Positions 8,688 through 17,681 of a stretch of DNA of 48,115 nt are shown here, one piece after another. A program made the translations under genes and the position numbers. A model generated the notes under the pieces. The model saw only the letters and a list, made by a program, of their open reading frames with translations. It was not told the DNA's origin and ran no database searches. The DNA is from LSUCC0057 sp048549915 (GTDB lineage: Bacteria > Pseudomonadota > Gammaproteobacteria > Pseudomonadales > Porticoccaceae): NCBI GenBank assembly GCA_048549915.1, contig JBLYYE010000045.1:1-48115 (forward strand). Reading direction: 5' to 3'. Position 1 is the first letter of the stretch. Each line of letters opens with the position of its first letter.

Positions 8688-9977
8688 ATGTCCGAATCAG
8701 TGATTGGTTATGAAGCGATTGAGAATGCCAGTATCGATGAAATACGCTCACTCCAACTCTCTCGGCTCAAAGAGACGCTGCATCATGTGTACAGTAATTC
8801 TCCGGTCTACAAGGCCAAGTTCGATTCCCACGGTGTTCATCCCGATGATCTTCACACCCTTGAAGATCTAGCCCGATTTCCGTTCACCACTAAAGCTGAC
8901 CTACGCGATAACTATCCTTTTGGTTTGTTTTGCACGCCCATGGAACAGATTGTGCGCATTCACGCTTCGAGTGGCACCACCGGCAAACCCACGGTTGTAG
9001 GCTATACCCAACAAGATATCGACACCTGGGCGAGTGTGGGCGCACGCTCTATTTATGCCGCTGGTGGTCGCCCCAATGACAAAGTACATGTCGCCTACGG
9101 TTACGGACTCTTCACCGGGGGCTTGGGCGCACACTACGGTGCGGAGAGGCTCGGTTGTGCGGTGATCCCCATGTCAGGTGGCCAGACTGAAAAACAGGTG
9201 CAGTTGATTAAAGATTTCAATCCAGAAATTATCATGGTCACTCCTTCCTATATGCTCAATATTTGCGATGAAGTTGCCCGCCAACAGATCGACCCTAAAC
9301 AACTAGCCTTGCGGGTAGGTATCTTTGGCGCCGAGCCATGGACCGGTTCTATGCGCCAAGAGCTCGAAGAAAAAATGGGCATTGATGCTGTTGATATCTA
9401 CGGTCTCTCTGAAGTCATGGGTCCCGGTGTTGCCCAGGAGTGCGTAGAAAGCAAAGATGGTCCGACGATTTGGGAAGACCACTTTTACCCTGAAATCATC
9501 AACCCTGAGACCGGCCAAGTGGTGGAAGATGGAGAAGAAGGCGAATTGGTTTTTACCAACTTAACTAAAGTCGGCATGCCAATGATTCGCTATCGCACTC
9601 GAGATTTGACACGTCTCCTGCCGGGTACCTCGCGCAGCATGCGTCGCATGGATAAAATCACCGGCCGCAGTGATGACATGTTAATTGTGCGTGGCGTGAA
9701 TGTTTTTCCTACACAAATAGAAGAGCAAATTCTGCGGATAAAAGGTTTATCACCACATTACCAAATCGAACTCACTAAACAGGGCAATCTCGACTCTGTA
9801 ACAGTCCGAGTCGAAAAAAGTGGCAGTGCTGACAACAGCGCACTGAGCAAAGAACTCCAACACCATATTAAATCGATTATTGGCATCTCGGCGGCTGTAG
9901 AAATTGTCGCCGAAGGCGCACTGCCCCGGTCGGAAGGCAAAGCAAAACGTGTTTTTGACAACCGCGGCAACCATTAA
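8688..9977 (+). CDS. paaK: Phenylacetate-CoA ligase
   Basis: AMP-forming ligase that activates phenylacetate to phenylacetyl-CoA, the entry step of the pathway. It has the adenylation motifs: SSGTTGKPTVV (P-loop like), the YGLSEVMGPG motif, the YRTRDLT motif and the GRSDDMLIVRGVNVFPTQ hinge typical of PaaK. The length of 429 residues is standard. The ATG at 8688 follows an AAAGGGG ribosome site. It is divergent from paaZ and is the first of a long series of plus-strand genes that continues into the amine-dehydrogenase region. Confidence 0.96.
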   Translation: MSESVIGYEAIENASIDEIRSLQLSRLKETLHHVYSNSPVYKAKFDSHGVHPDDLHTLEDLARFPFTTKADLRDNYPFGLFCTPMEQIVRIHASSGTTGKPTVVGYTQQDIDTWASVGARSIYAAGGRPNDKVHVAYGYGLFTGGLGAHYGAERLGCAVIPMSGGQTEKQVQLIKDFNPEIIMVTPSYMLNICDEVARQQIDPKQLALRVGIFGAEPWTGSMRQELEEKMGIDAVDIYGLSEVMGPGVAQECVESKDGPTIWEDHFYPEIINPETGQVVEDGEEGELVFTNLTKVGMPMIRYRTRDLTRLLPGTSRSMRRMDKITGRSDDMLIVRGVNVFPTQIEEQILRIKGLSPHYQIELTKQGNLDSVTVRVEKSGSADNSALSKELQHHIKSIIGISAAVEIVAEGALPRSEGKAKRVFDNRGNH

Positions 9978-9992
9978 AAAATGTGTTACAAG

Positions 9993-10021
9993 TTGAACAG
10001 TGAATATATTTTATATATAAA
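9993..10021 (+). promoter_or_regulatory. Predicted sigma-70 promoter upstream of the first TonB receptor
   Basis: TTGAAC (9993-9998) and TATAAA (10016-10021) are 17 bases apart. The transcript would begin near 10028, leaving a leader of about 130 bases before the ATG at 10157. The leader holds an imperfect palindrome (GATTCTC...GAGGATC, near 10052-10067) and a run of seven G residues before the AGGAGAA ribosome site. No known riboswitch was recognised. Confidence 0.45.
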
Positions 10022-10156
10022 GAATAATCACAAGTAAATGTATATAAACTAGATTCTCACGAGGATCTCAAAAAGAATTGTGTACAACCTTACGTACGCA
10101 ACAAAGCGCAGATTGGGGGGGTCCTGGTCTGCTTCAAACTAGGAGAAGTTTATACT

Positions 10157-12400
10157 ATGAAAAACAAAAACTACCTTGCACTCAGTGTAGCCGCTGCCGT
10201 TGCGTCAGTAGGTTCTATTGCCACTGCAGCCCAGCTTGAGGAAATCACAGTTACCGCACAATACCGAGCTGAAAATGTTCAGGATGTGCCCATCGCAATC
10301 ACTGCGATGAGCGGTGATATGATGGCTAAAGCTGATATCTCAGACTTGACCGGTATCGCCGAGCGCACGCCAGGCCTTACCTATATGGAATTCTCCCCAG
10401 GACAAACCATTCCGTCGCTGCGCGGAATCTCCTCTGCAGATGACGGCGCCGGTCTCGATAACTCGGCAGCACTCTTCTTAGATGGCGTGTATATAGGACG
10501 CAGCGCAGGCATCAACTTCGACATGTACGACTTGGAGAGGGTAGAAGTTCTCCGCGGCCCGCAAGGTACACTTTTTGGTCGCAACGCCATTGGTGGGGCT
10601 ATCAGTGTTGTATCAGCTAAGCCCTCGCAAGAGACGCGCCTCAAAGCAGGTATCACTGCTGGCAACGAAGGTATTTTCCGCGCACAAGCTCTTGCCAGCG
10701 GCGGCATTACAGATAATATTGCCGGCAAAATAACCGTATCTCACCGCCAGCATGATGGTTTCGTTGAAAACGTGCTGCTCGGCACAGAACTGCAAGATGA
10801 AGACTCTACGTCAGTCCGCGGCCAATTACTCTTCACCGGCGAAAGCAGCGAGTGGTTGTTAACGGCAGACAGCATGGAAGACGACCGTGCTGATATGGGT
10901 CGTACCCCTATCGTAAATAATGCGCCTTTAACTGATATTGCAGCCGCTAACGGTGTAACCGGACCGCGTCAAAATGCCTCACCTAAAGATGGCTATTCAA
11001 CGCGCGACACAAGCGGCTTCAGTTTACAAGGCGATTTTGATTTAGGCACTGGCACACTGACCACTATTACCGCGGTACGTAAAGCAGAGACAGATTGGTC
11101 TATGGCATCTGCCGGTGTGAGTTTAGGCCCTGTGGCGCCATTTGATGAGGTGATGGACGATATCGTTGAAGAGATTGATACGTTTTCGCAAGAAATTCGT
11201 TGGAACTCAATGATAGGCGATAGCATTAACTACACTGTAGGTGCTTTTTACTTCACAGAAGAGACAGATCGGACCGAAATTTTCCGCACTACCGTTGAGG
11301 GAACTTACGATGGTTTTGAATTAACCAGCCTAGGCGACCAATCTATTCGAGGCAATGATTACACACGCACTCAAAACGAAACAACAAGTTACGCCTTATT
11401 TGGGCAAGCTGACTGGTCGGTAAGTGAGCAACTCTCAGTGTCAGTAGGCGCTCGGTTTACTCGAGACGAAAAAGACTACATTGCTACAGCCGTCAACTGT
11501 GCTCAAGTTGTTGATGGCACCAACGACGGAACCCCATTTGAGGATTGGGCTGCATGTGGCGGTGTTGGCGCATCTGGCTTAAACATTGTTGCAGAATCCT
11601 TCCGGGTTACCCCATCGGATAGCTGGACGGATTTCTCGCCAAAAATTGCCATTAATTACACGCCTAGTGATGGCACTATGTTCTACGGCACGCTGTCTAA
11701 GGGCTTTAAAAGTGGAGGCTTTGCAGGCTCACAAGGTGTCGAGGCAGCGGCCTCTAATCCTGTAGATCCAGAAGAGGTTATCAACTACGAAGTAGGTATC
11801 AAATCTGATGTTTCGGACACGCTGCGCGTAAACGCCAGTGTCTTTATGATGGACTATACCGATCTGCAAATCGTCCGTTTCGGTCCAGTAGAAGGCTCAG
11901 AGTTTGGCACATTCCAAACCACCAATATCGGTGAGGCTGACATTACAGGCATCGAGACAGAATTTACCTGGTATGCGAATGAGAACCTTCGTTTTAGCGG
12001 ATTTTATGCTTATCTTGAGTCAGAGGCCAATGATCTAGTGTTCAATGGTACTGATTACAGCGGCGCCTCTTTGCGTAGCGCTCCAAAAAATAGCTACAGC
12101 TTAGCGGCCAACTACACGGTACCCTCTAGTTACGGCGTTTGGGAGTTCTCGCTCGATTACAACTTCACCGACGAGCAGACAACCGATTTTGCAGATACGC
12201 GTATTGGCATCGAGGACCGCGCACTCGTCAATGGCTATATTAGTCTCACCAGCAATGACGAAGCGTGGGACATCAGCTTGTGGGGTAAAAACATCACAGA
12301 TGAAGATTACCTGACGCATATGTATGTCATTGGCCCTGGCGGTATTGGTGCTTGGGGTGCGCCCGCCACTTTCGGCGTTACGGTCACTTGGAGTAACTAA
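10157..12400 (+). CDS. TonB-dependent outer-membrane receptor
   Basis: Outer-membrane beta-barrel that imports a substrate using TonB energy. A signal peptide (residues 1-24, ending near TATA-A) is followed by a TonB-box-like EEITVTAQ, a plug domain (about 45-160, with the VEVLRGPQGTLFGRNA motif), and the barrel to residue 747, which ends in the aromatic TVTWSN pattern. It has the general shape of receptors for large organic ligands and no clear iron-siderophore signature. It lies between paaK and the acylase gene, so an aromatic amide or related compound is a reasonable guess for its ligand; sequence alone cannot show this. A strong terminator follows. Confidence 0.93.
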   Translation: MKNKNYLALSVAAAVASVGSIATAAQLEEITVTAQYRAENVQDVPIAITAMSGDMMAKADISDLTGIAERTPGLTYMEFSPGQTIPSLRGISSADDGAGLDNSAALFLDGVYIGRSAGINFDMYDLERVEVLRGPQGTLFGRNAIGGAISVVSAKPSQETRLKAGITAGNEGIFRAQALASGGITDNIAGKITVSHRQHDGFVENVLLGTELQDEDSTSVRGQLLFTGESSEWLLTADSMEDDRADMGRTPIVNNAPLTDIAAANGVTGPRQNASPKDGYSTRDTSGFSLQGDFDLGTGTLTTITAVRKAETDWSMASAGVSLGPVAPFDEVMDDIVEEIDTFSQEIRWNSMIGDSINYTVGAFYFTEETDRTEIFRTTVEGTYDGFELTSLGDQSIRGNDYTRTQNETTSYALFGQADWSVSEQLSVSVGARFTRDEKDYIATAVNCAQVVDGTNDGTPFEDWAACGGVGASGLNIVAESFRVTPSDSWTDFSPKIAINYTPSDGTMFYGTLSKGFKSGGFAGSQGVEAAASNPVDPEEVINYEVGIKSDVSDTLRVNASVFMMDYTDLQIVRFGPVEGSEFGTFQTTNIGEADITGIETEFTWYANENLRFSGFYAYLESEANDLVFNGTDYSGASLRSAPKNSYSLAANYTVPSSYGVWEFSLDYNFTDEQTTDFADTRIGIEDRALVNGYISLTSNDEAWDISLWGKNITDEDYLTHMYVIGPGGIGAWGAPATFGVTVTWSN

Positions 12401-12422
12401 TTACTTCATGAGCAGACTGTAG

Positions 12423-12465
12423 AGAGGGGGGTGTAGGCCATAGCTTACACCCCCCTCTTTCTTAT
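12423..12465 (+). terminator. Strong intrinsic terminator after the TonB receptor
   Basis: A perfect 13-bp stem: AGAGGGGGGTGTA (12423-12435) and TACACCCCCCTCT (12446-12458), 10-base loop, followed by a T-rich tail. It separates the receptor from the acylase gene, which therefore needs its own promoter or read-through. Confidence 0.85.
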
Positions 12466-12550
12466 GTTTTTTTAAATTACATTTGATCAGTAAAACAAAG
12501 CCTCTATTTGCAAGAGATGGGTGGTTTTTTATAAATTTAGGAGCACAAAG

Positions 12551-15058
12551 ATGGGCATCTCTTCTCGATTTAACAAACTAACTAAGGTAGCGGCTTATCT
12601 CTCACTAGCCCTCCTTCTGGGCTGTGATAGCTACTCCCGATTGCAAGAAAAGAATCCCATCGCAACTATTTATCGCGATAGCTATGGTACCCCGCACGTC
12701 TTTGCGGACAATAACTACGGCGTTTACTACGGTTATGGTTATGCTGTTGCAGAAGACCGCCTCTATCAAATGGAAATGTTGCGTCGCACAGCAGAAGGCA
12801 GAGTAGCCGAGGTGCTCGGCAGAGAGTTCATAGAACTCGATATTCACATACGCTCTTTTTATGATCACCGGGCAATTTCAGCCCAGCTGGCCGAGTTAAA
12901 TCCCGAACAGCTTGCTCTATTGGAAGGCTATGCTGACGGTTTCAACCGCCGAGTTGAGGAGGTGCTGGCCGATCGTAGTTTGCTGCCCAAAGAATTCAGT
13001 GACAATCAGTTCTATCCTGTAGCCTGGAAGCCATATGATGTGGCAATGGTTTTTGCAGGGGCTATTGCTCATCGCTACGCCGACTTCAACAGTGAATTGG
13101 AAAATTTGACGATTCTGCAGTCGCTGCAAGCTCAGCACGGAACCGAGCAGGGATTGGCCATATTCAATATGAGCAAGTGGCTAACCGATAGCGATTCGGT
13201 GACCACGGTGCCAGCGATTAAACCCTCCCTGCCGTCAGAGAACCTTGCCACAAGTGACTACCTAAGCTCACTCCCCGAGGCTCCGCGCGCCGCACGCGTA
13301 GCGATTGATCAAGACGGTAAATTTGCTGGTATCACTAAAGATGCTGCTGTCAACGTCCGCTTTAAGCAGCTACTCAGCGATAATGGATTTAATTTTAGTC
13401 CCGAGTTCGCTCCGGCTAGCAACTATTGGACAACCGCTGCCTCGAAAAGTCTCGGGGCCAAAGGTGTAGTCGTTAATGGCCCGCAATTTGGTTGGGGCAC
13501 GCCGTCTTACGTATATGGCATTGGATTGCACGGCGGCGATTTTGACTTGGCGGGCAATACCCTACTCGCCTTGCCCTCGATTCTTTTTGCTCACAACAAC
13601 AAGATCTCGTGGGGCAGTACTGCGGGCCTTAGCGATCAGGTCGATGTGTTCATTGAAACACTCAACCCAGCCAACTCTGAGCAATACCTGCACAACGGCG
13701 AATACCGCAATTTTGAGCAGTGGCAGGAGCAAATAGATGTCAAAGGAGCAGAGTCTATCAGCGTGACAGCGCGGCGCTCTGTGCACGGCATGGTTGTTGA
13801 GCACGACCCAGAAAAAGGTCTCGCTTGGAGCAGAGCTCGAAGCTGGGAGGGCGGCGAACTGGACTCGCTCTTTGGCTGGATTGAGCTTTCCAAGGCGCAG
13901 ACACTAGACCAAGCACAGCAAGCTATAGCCGGTGTAACTACCAATATCAATTTTTACTATACCGATACCAACGGTAATATTGGGTATACACACGGCGGAC
14001 GTTATCCGCAACGCCACCCGCAACAAGATTCACGGCTACCCACACCAGGCACTGGGGCGCTGGATTGGCAAGGAATGCGCCCTTACAGTGATAACCCAAC
14101 AGTCCGAAACCCAACTCAAGGGTATATCAGCAACTGGAATAATCGTCCCAGCCGAGGTTGGCAGTCGAGTGACCTTTGGACATTAAGCTGGAGCGCTAGT
14201 GAACGAGTAGCGTTGATCAACGATATCATCGAAGAGAAGCCATCTCTCTCTGTCGATGAAGTGTGGGGGATAAACCGATTAGTGAGCGACGCCGGGCTTT
14301 CCTGGCCCTTTATGAAGCACCATCTATATGCTGCGGCCAAAAAGCACCCGCTGAGCGACAAGGCACAAGATGCACTGACGCTTTTAAGTGAATGGAATGG
14401 CCGCTGGAACCTCGATAGTGAGGAGCTATACGGTGCCGAACCCGCCTTAATGCAGGCTTGGATAGACCGATTACTTACGCGAGTATTTGCTGACGATGTC
14501 GGTGAATTACTCCACCCGTGGTATGCCAACAACAAAACATTTCATCATCCTCAAGGGCCCTCCACCCACCCCGCGGTTGGGACTAAAATTATTGTGCGCA
14601 CTCTTGATTTACTAGCGCGAGGAGAGCAACCCGAATATGACTTTTTCAATCAAGCTTCACCGCACCTAGTACTTGCCGAAACCTTTTCAGAAGCTGTCAA
14701 TGAGCTCAGCGAGCGATGGGGTTCAAACCACAATAATTGGCAGCTGAGCGCTGCTCCGATGGTCTGGAGACCGGTCAATTTTCGCGGTGTACCCCAAGCA
14801 GCACCTGAGATGCAAACTTCACTCCCAGGCTATATGAACCGGGGCACAGAAAATAACTTATTTATCGCCAGGGGCGATCACTTTGAGGCCTACGACGTCA
14901 TCCCGCCAGGCCAAAGTGGTTATTTGAGTATGAACGGTAACACGAGTGAACACAGCAATGATCAGATGGCGTTATTCGCAGGCTACCGCTACAAGTCGAT
15001 CCCCTTCACACGCGGTGATGTTGAAAAATCAGCCAAAAGTGTCAAGCAATTGAAGTAA
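12551..15058 (+). CDS. Penicillin-acylase-family amidase, lipoprotein
   Basis: N-terminal-nucleophile amidohydrolase of the penicillin G acylase / acyl-homoserine-lactone acylase family (QuiP- and PvdQ-like), which cleaves an amide between an acyl group and an amine. The precursor has 835 residues: a lipoprotein signal with lipobox LLLGC (Cys25), an alpha-chain region, then the self-cleavage site before Ser290 in PASNYW, the position of the catalytic serine. The start at 12551 has AGGAG 7 bases upstream; an upstream frame start at 12521 lacks a site. Asp follows the lipid cysteine, an inner-membrane retention signal in E. coli. The substrate is unknown; context suggests an aryl amide. Confidence 0.88.
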   Translation: MGISSRFNKLTKVAAYLSLALLLGCDSYSRLQEKNPIATIYRDSYGTPHVFADNNYGVYYGYGYAVAEDRLYQMEMLRRTAEGRVAEVLGREFIELDIHIRSFYDHRAISAQLAELNPEQLALLEGYADGFNRRVEEVLADRSLLPKEFSDNQFYPVAWKPYDVAMVFAGAIAHRYADFNSELENLTILQSLQAQHGTEQGLAIFNMSKWLTDSDSVTTVPAIKPSLPSENLATSDYLSSLPEAPRAARVAIDQDGKFAGITKDAAVNVRFKQLLSDNGFNFSPEFAPASNYWTTAASKSLGAKGVVVNGPQFGWGTPSYVYGIGLHGGDFDLAGNTLLALPSILFAHNNKISWGSTAGLSDQVDVFIETLNPANSEQYLHNGEYRNFEQWQEQIDVKGAESISVTARRSVHGMVVEHDPEKGLAWSRARSWEGGELDSLFGWIELSKAQTLDQAQQAIAGVTTNINFYYTDTNGNIGYTHGGRYPQRHPQQDSRLPTPGTGALDWQGMRPYSDNPTVRNPTQGYISNWNNRPSRGWQSSDLWTLSWSASERVALINDIIEEKPSLSVDEVWGINRLVSDAGLSWPFMKHHLYAAAKKHPLSDKAQDALTLLSEWNGRWNLDSEELYGAEPALMQAWIDRLLTRVFADDVGELLHPWYANNKTFHHPQGPSTHPAVGTKIIVRTLDLLARGEQPEYDFFNQASPHLVLAETFSEAVNELSERWGSNHNNWQLSAAPMVWRPVNFRGVPQAAPEMQTSLPGYMNRGTENNLFIARGDHFEAYDVIPPGQSGYLSMNGNTSEHSNDQMALFAGYRYKSIPFTRGDVEKSAKSVKQLK

Positions 15059-15092
15059 TTGCAGCTTTATCTGGCGAGAACAGGTGAAATAA

Positions 15093-16043
15093 ATGCAGAT
15101 TAGCTCACAAGTAGGCAAGCAAGGGATAGATCGTGATAGCTGGCATGCCCAGGCTGTCAGCACTTTTTGTAATATGGATATTCGCTATCCTAGCAACTCG
15201 TCATTTTACGGCGAGTTGTATAATACTGCCCTCAACCGTATTCATCTTGCGCGCATTGGAAGCAGTGCCATTGATGTATTGCGCACTCGCCAACACATTA
15301 GTTCTCATGATGAGGCCCACTATTTGGTTAAGTTCCAATTGGCAGGTCACGGATGGATAGAACAGTCTGGTCAGCAGGCGCTGTTATCACCCGGTGATTT
15401 TGTTATCTGTTCGAGTACAGAACCTTATCGTCTTAAATTTGAACAGCATTACCAGCAAGCTGTGTTGGCAATTCCAGCTGCACTGATGTTGGAAATGTAT
15501 AAGCCGGCCAACGATATTTTAGGAGTCAGGATGGGCTCTGAGTCAGTCACTAATAGTCTGCTCAGTCAATTTGTAAGCTCTGTCGCTAGTCGTATCGATG
15601 AACTCGACCTGCAAACCATCTCTAGACTTGAGGCCAATATCCTCGATTTACTGATCACCTCTCTACAAAATACCCAACAAGATGCAGCGCTGAACAACAG
15701 CTTGCAGACTTCAGACCGGCATCTTGATTCCATTAAAAGGCTAATCACATTAAATTTGAACAACCCTGCACTGAATACTGAGTTCATTGCCAAAGCTGAA
15801 GGGATTAGTATACGTTATTTGCATCTTCTGTTTAAAAACGAAGCAACCACATTGACTCGGTTTATTCAAAGACAGCGCTTAGAGGAGTGCCGCAAAGCAC
15901 TGGGTAAAGCCCATAGAATTGAGCAATCCACTACCGAGATTGCCCTCGAGTGGGGCTTTAGTGACGTATCTCACTTTCATCGCTGCTTCAAAGCAGCCTA
16001 TGGGATGACACCGCGACAATATAAACTGAGCTGTTGCGAGTAA
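15093..16043 (+). CDS. AraC-family regulator, FeaR-like
   Basis: Transcriptional activator of 316 residues. The N-terminal half has the ligand-sensing fold seen in FeaR and related proteins, with LLSPGDFVICSSTEPYRL as its beta-barrel signature. Residues about 210-316 form the double helix-turn-helix AraC domain, ending with EWGFSDVSHFHRCFKAAYG and MTPRQYK. FeaR of E. coli activates amine oxidase and phenylacetaldehyde dehydrogenase genes. The same position here, directly before an aldehyde dehydrogenase and the amine dehydrogenase genes, suggests an equivalent role. It lies 34 bases after the acylase gene and may be co-transcribed with it. The FeaR relation is judged by eye. Confidence 0.85.
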   Translation: MQISSQVGKQGIDRDSWHAQAVSTFCNMDIRYPSNSSFYGELYNTALNRIHLARIGSSAIDVLRTRQHISSHDEAHYLVKFQLAGHGWIEQSGQQALLSPGDFVICSSTEPYRLKFEQHYQQAVLAIPAALMLEMYKPANDILGVRMGSESVTNSLLSQFVSSVASRIDELDLQTISRLEANILDLLITSLQNTQQDAALNNSLQTSDRHLDSIKRLITLNLNNPALNTEFIAKAEGISIRYLHLLFKNEATTLTRFIQRQRLEECRKALGKAHRIEQSTTEIALEWGFSDVSHFHRCFKAAYGMTPRQYKLSCCE

Positions 16044-16097
16044 AGCCTGCACTCAGAGTCAATTCTGACTGCGCGGAAATTCAAGAAATTAAGTCCA

Positions 16098-16122
16098 AAA
16101 ACTGGTCTACTGACCCGGTTTT
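16098..16122 (+). terminator. Weak hairpin after the AraC gene
   Basis: AAAAC.GGTC (16098-16107) pairs with GACC..GTTTT (16112-16122) around a 4-base loop, with a one- or two-base bulge. There is no long T run afterwards, so it may be an attenuator or an operator rather than a terminator. The rest of the 180-base gap before the dehydrogenase gene shows only a short AGTCA/TGACT repeat near 16058-16071. Confidence 0.3.
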
Positions 16123-16223
16123 AGGTATCTTAGATGGGCTGCGATGGGCTGATCTCGCAAACATTAAAAAAATAAATACACGTTGAGCCATACACAGTGG
16201 TCAAGACAGATAGAGGATAAATT

Positions 16224-17645
16224 ATGCAACAGTTTTCCATGTACATCAACGGGGCCAATAGTGCTGGCCAAAAAAGTATTGATGTTATCAATCCAGCTAC
16301 CGGTGCAGCGTTTGCCCAAGTGCAATGTGGCGACAGCAGTGATGTCGATCGCGCAGTAACCGCGGCGCGGGCTGCATTTCCAGCCTGGGCGGCGACTCCC
16401 TGGGCTGAGCGGAAGGCCGCAGTACAAAAATTAGCGGGGCTTCTCGAAGCGAATATGGCTGAACTCATGCAGTTAGTCACCCTGGAAACCGGCAAACCGT
16501 TGGGTGGATTAGCTCAGATTGGTTCAGGTATGGAGCTAGGGGGAGCCATTGGCTGGACTCAATATACCGCTGAACTTGAATTGCCTGTAGAGGTGGCGCA
16601 AGACGACGAGCAAGCGCTGATTGAGATACACCGTAAGCCACTGGGTGTGGTCGGCTCTATTACACCTTGGAACTGGCCGTTGATGATTGCTATTTGGCAC
16701 GTTATTCCGGCACTGTTGACCGGTAACACTGTGGTGATTAAGCCCTCACCCTACACGCCTACTTCGACTTTACGTTTTGTTGAGCTGGCCGGTTCAGTAC
16801 TGCCAGCTGGAGTAATGAATGCTGTAGTGGGAGAAGGTGATGTCGGTGCTGCGATGGTTAATCATGCCGACATAAACAAGATTGTTTTCACCGGTTCTAC
16901 CCCCACCGGCAAGAAGATCATGCAGGGGGCTGCAGACAATCTGAAGAGATTGACGCTAGAGTTGGGAGGCAATGATGCGGGTATTATTCTTCCCGGGACT
17001 GATATCGAGCGTATTGCAGATGAGATTTTTGCGGCCTGTTTTCACAATAACGGACAAACCTGCGCTGCCCTCAAGCGCCTTTATGTTCACTCTTCTCAAT
17101 ATGAAGAGATGGGGCAGCTACTCGCAGAGCGGGCCAAGGCCGTTGTAGTCGGTGATGGGCTAGATGAATCAACTCAGCTCGGCCCGATACAAAATGCAGC
17201 TCAACTGCGAATCGTCGAAGAACTAGCCGACTCGGCTAAAGCAGATGGTGGTCGCTTCTTAGCGGGTGGCCAGCGTTTACCGGGAGAGGGTTACTTTTTT
17301 GCACCAACTATTGTTGCAGACCTGACTGATGGCTCGCGTCTGGTCGACGAGGAGCCCTTTGGCCCGATAGTGCCGCTTATTAAATACGACGACATCGAAG
17401 ATGTGCTGCGCCGGGCTAACGATAATGATCGTGGCCTGGGTGGCTCTGTATGGGGCAATGATGTCGCAGCAGCTGCGGCGCTGGCCATGCGCTTGGAAAG
17501 CGGTACAGCTTGGGTCAATACCCACGGCAGTATCCAGCCCAATGCTCCATTTGGCGGTGTCAAACAATCCGGTGTTGGCGTGGAATTTGGCGCTCATGGT
17601 TTAGCCGAATACACATCCATTCAAACTCTCAAAATTGCCCGTTAA
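16224..17645 (+). CDS. Aldehyde dehydrogenase, probably phenylacetaldehyde dehydrogenase
   Basis: NAD(P)-dependent aldehyde dehydrogenase of 473 residues. Key residues are visible: PWNWPL (cofactor site), FTGSTPTGK, the catalytic Glu246 in LELGGND and the nucleophile Cys280 in NNGQTCAA, and EEPFGPI near the end. The superfamily does not fix the substrate. Its place between a FeaR-like regulator and aromatic-amine-dehydrogenase genes, and near the phenylacetate pathway, suggests oxidation of phenylacetaldehyde to phenylacetate. It is shorter than E. coli FeaB (about 500). The ribosome site AGAGGATA precedes the ATG; aauB begins 36 bases downstream. Confidence 0.87.
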   Translation: MQQFSMYINGANSAGQKSIDVINPATGAAFAQVQCGDSSDVDRAVTAARAAFPAWAATPWAERKAAVQKLAGLLEANMAELMQLVTLETGKPLGGLAQIGSGMELGGAIGWTQYTAELELPVEVAQDDEQALIEIHRKPLGVVGSITPWNWPLMIAIWHVIPALLTGNTVVIKPSPYTPTSTLRFVELAGSVLPAGVMNAVVGEGDVGAAMVNHADINKIVFTGSTPTGKKIMQGAADNLKRLTLELGGNDAGIILPGTDIERIADEIFAACFHNNGQTCAALKRLYVHSSQYEEMGQLLAERAKAVVVGDGLDESTQLGPIQNAAQLRIVEELADSAKADGGRFLAGGQRLPGEGYFFAPTIVADLTDGSRLVDEEPFGPIVPLIKYDDIEDVLRRANDNDRGLGGSVWGNDVAAAAALAMRLESGTAWVNTHGSIQPNAPFGGVKQSGVGVEFGAHGLAEYTSIQTLKIAR

Positions 17646-17681
17646 TTTTGCTCTACTCGAATCATCAGAGAGGTATGTAAA

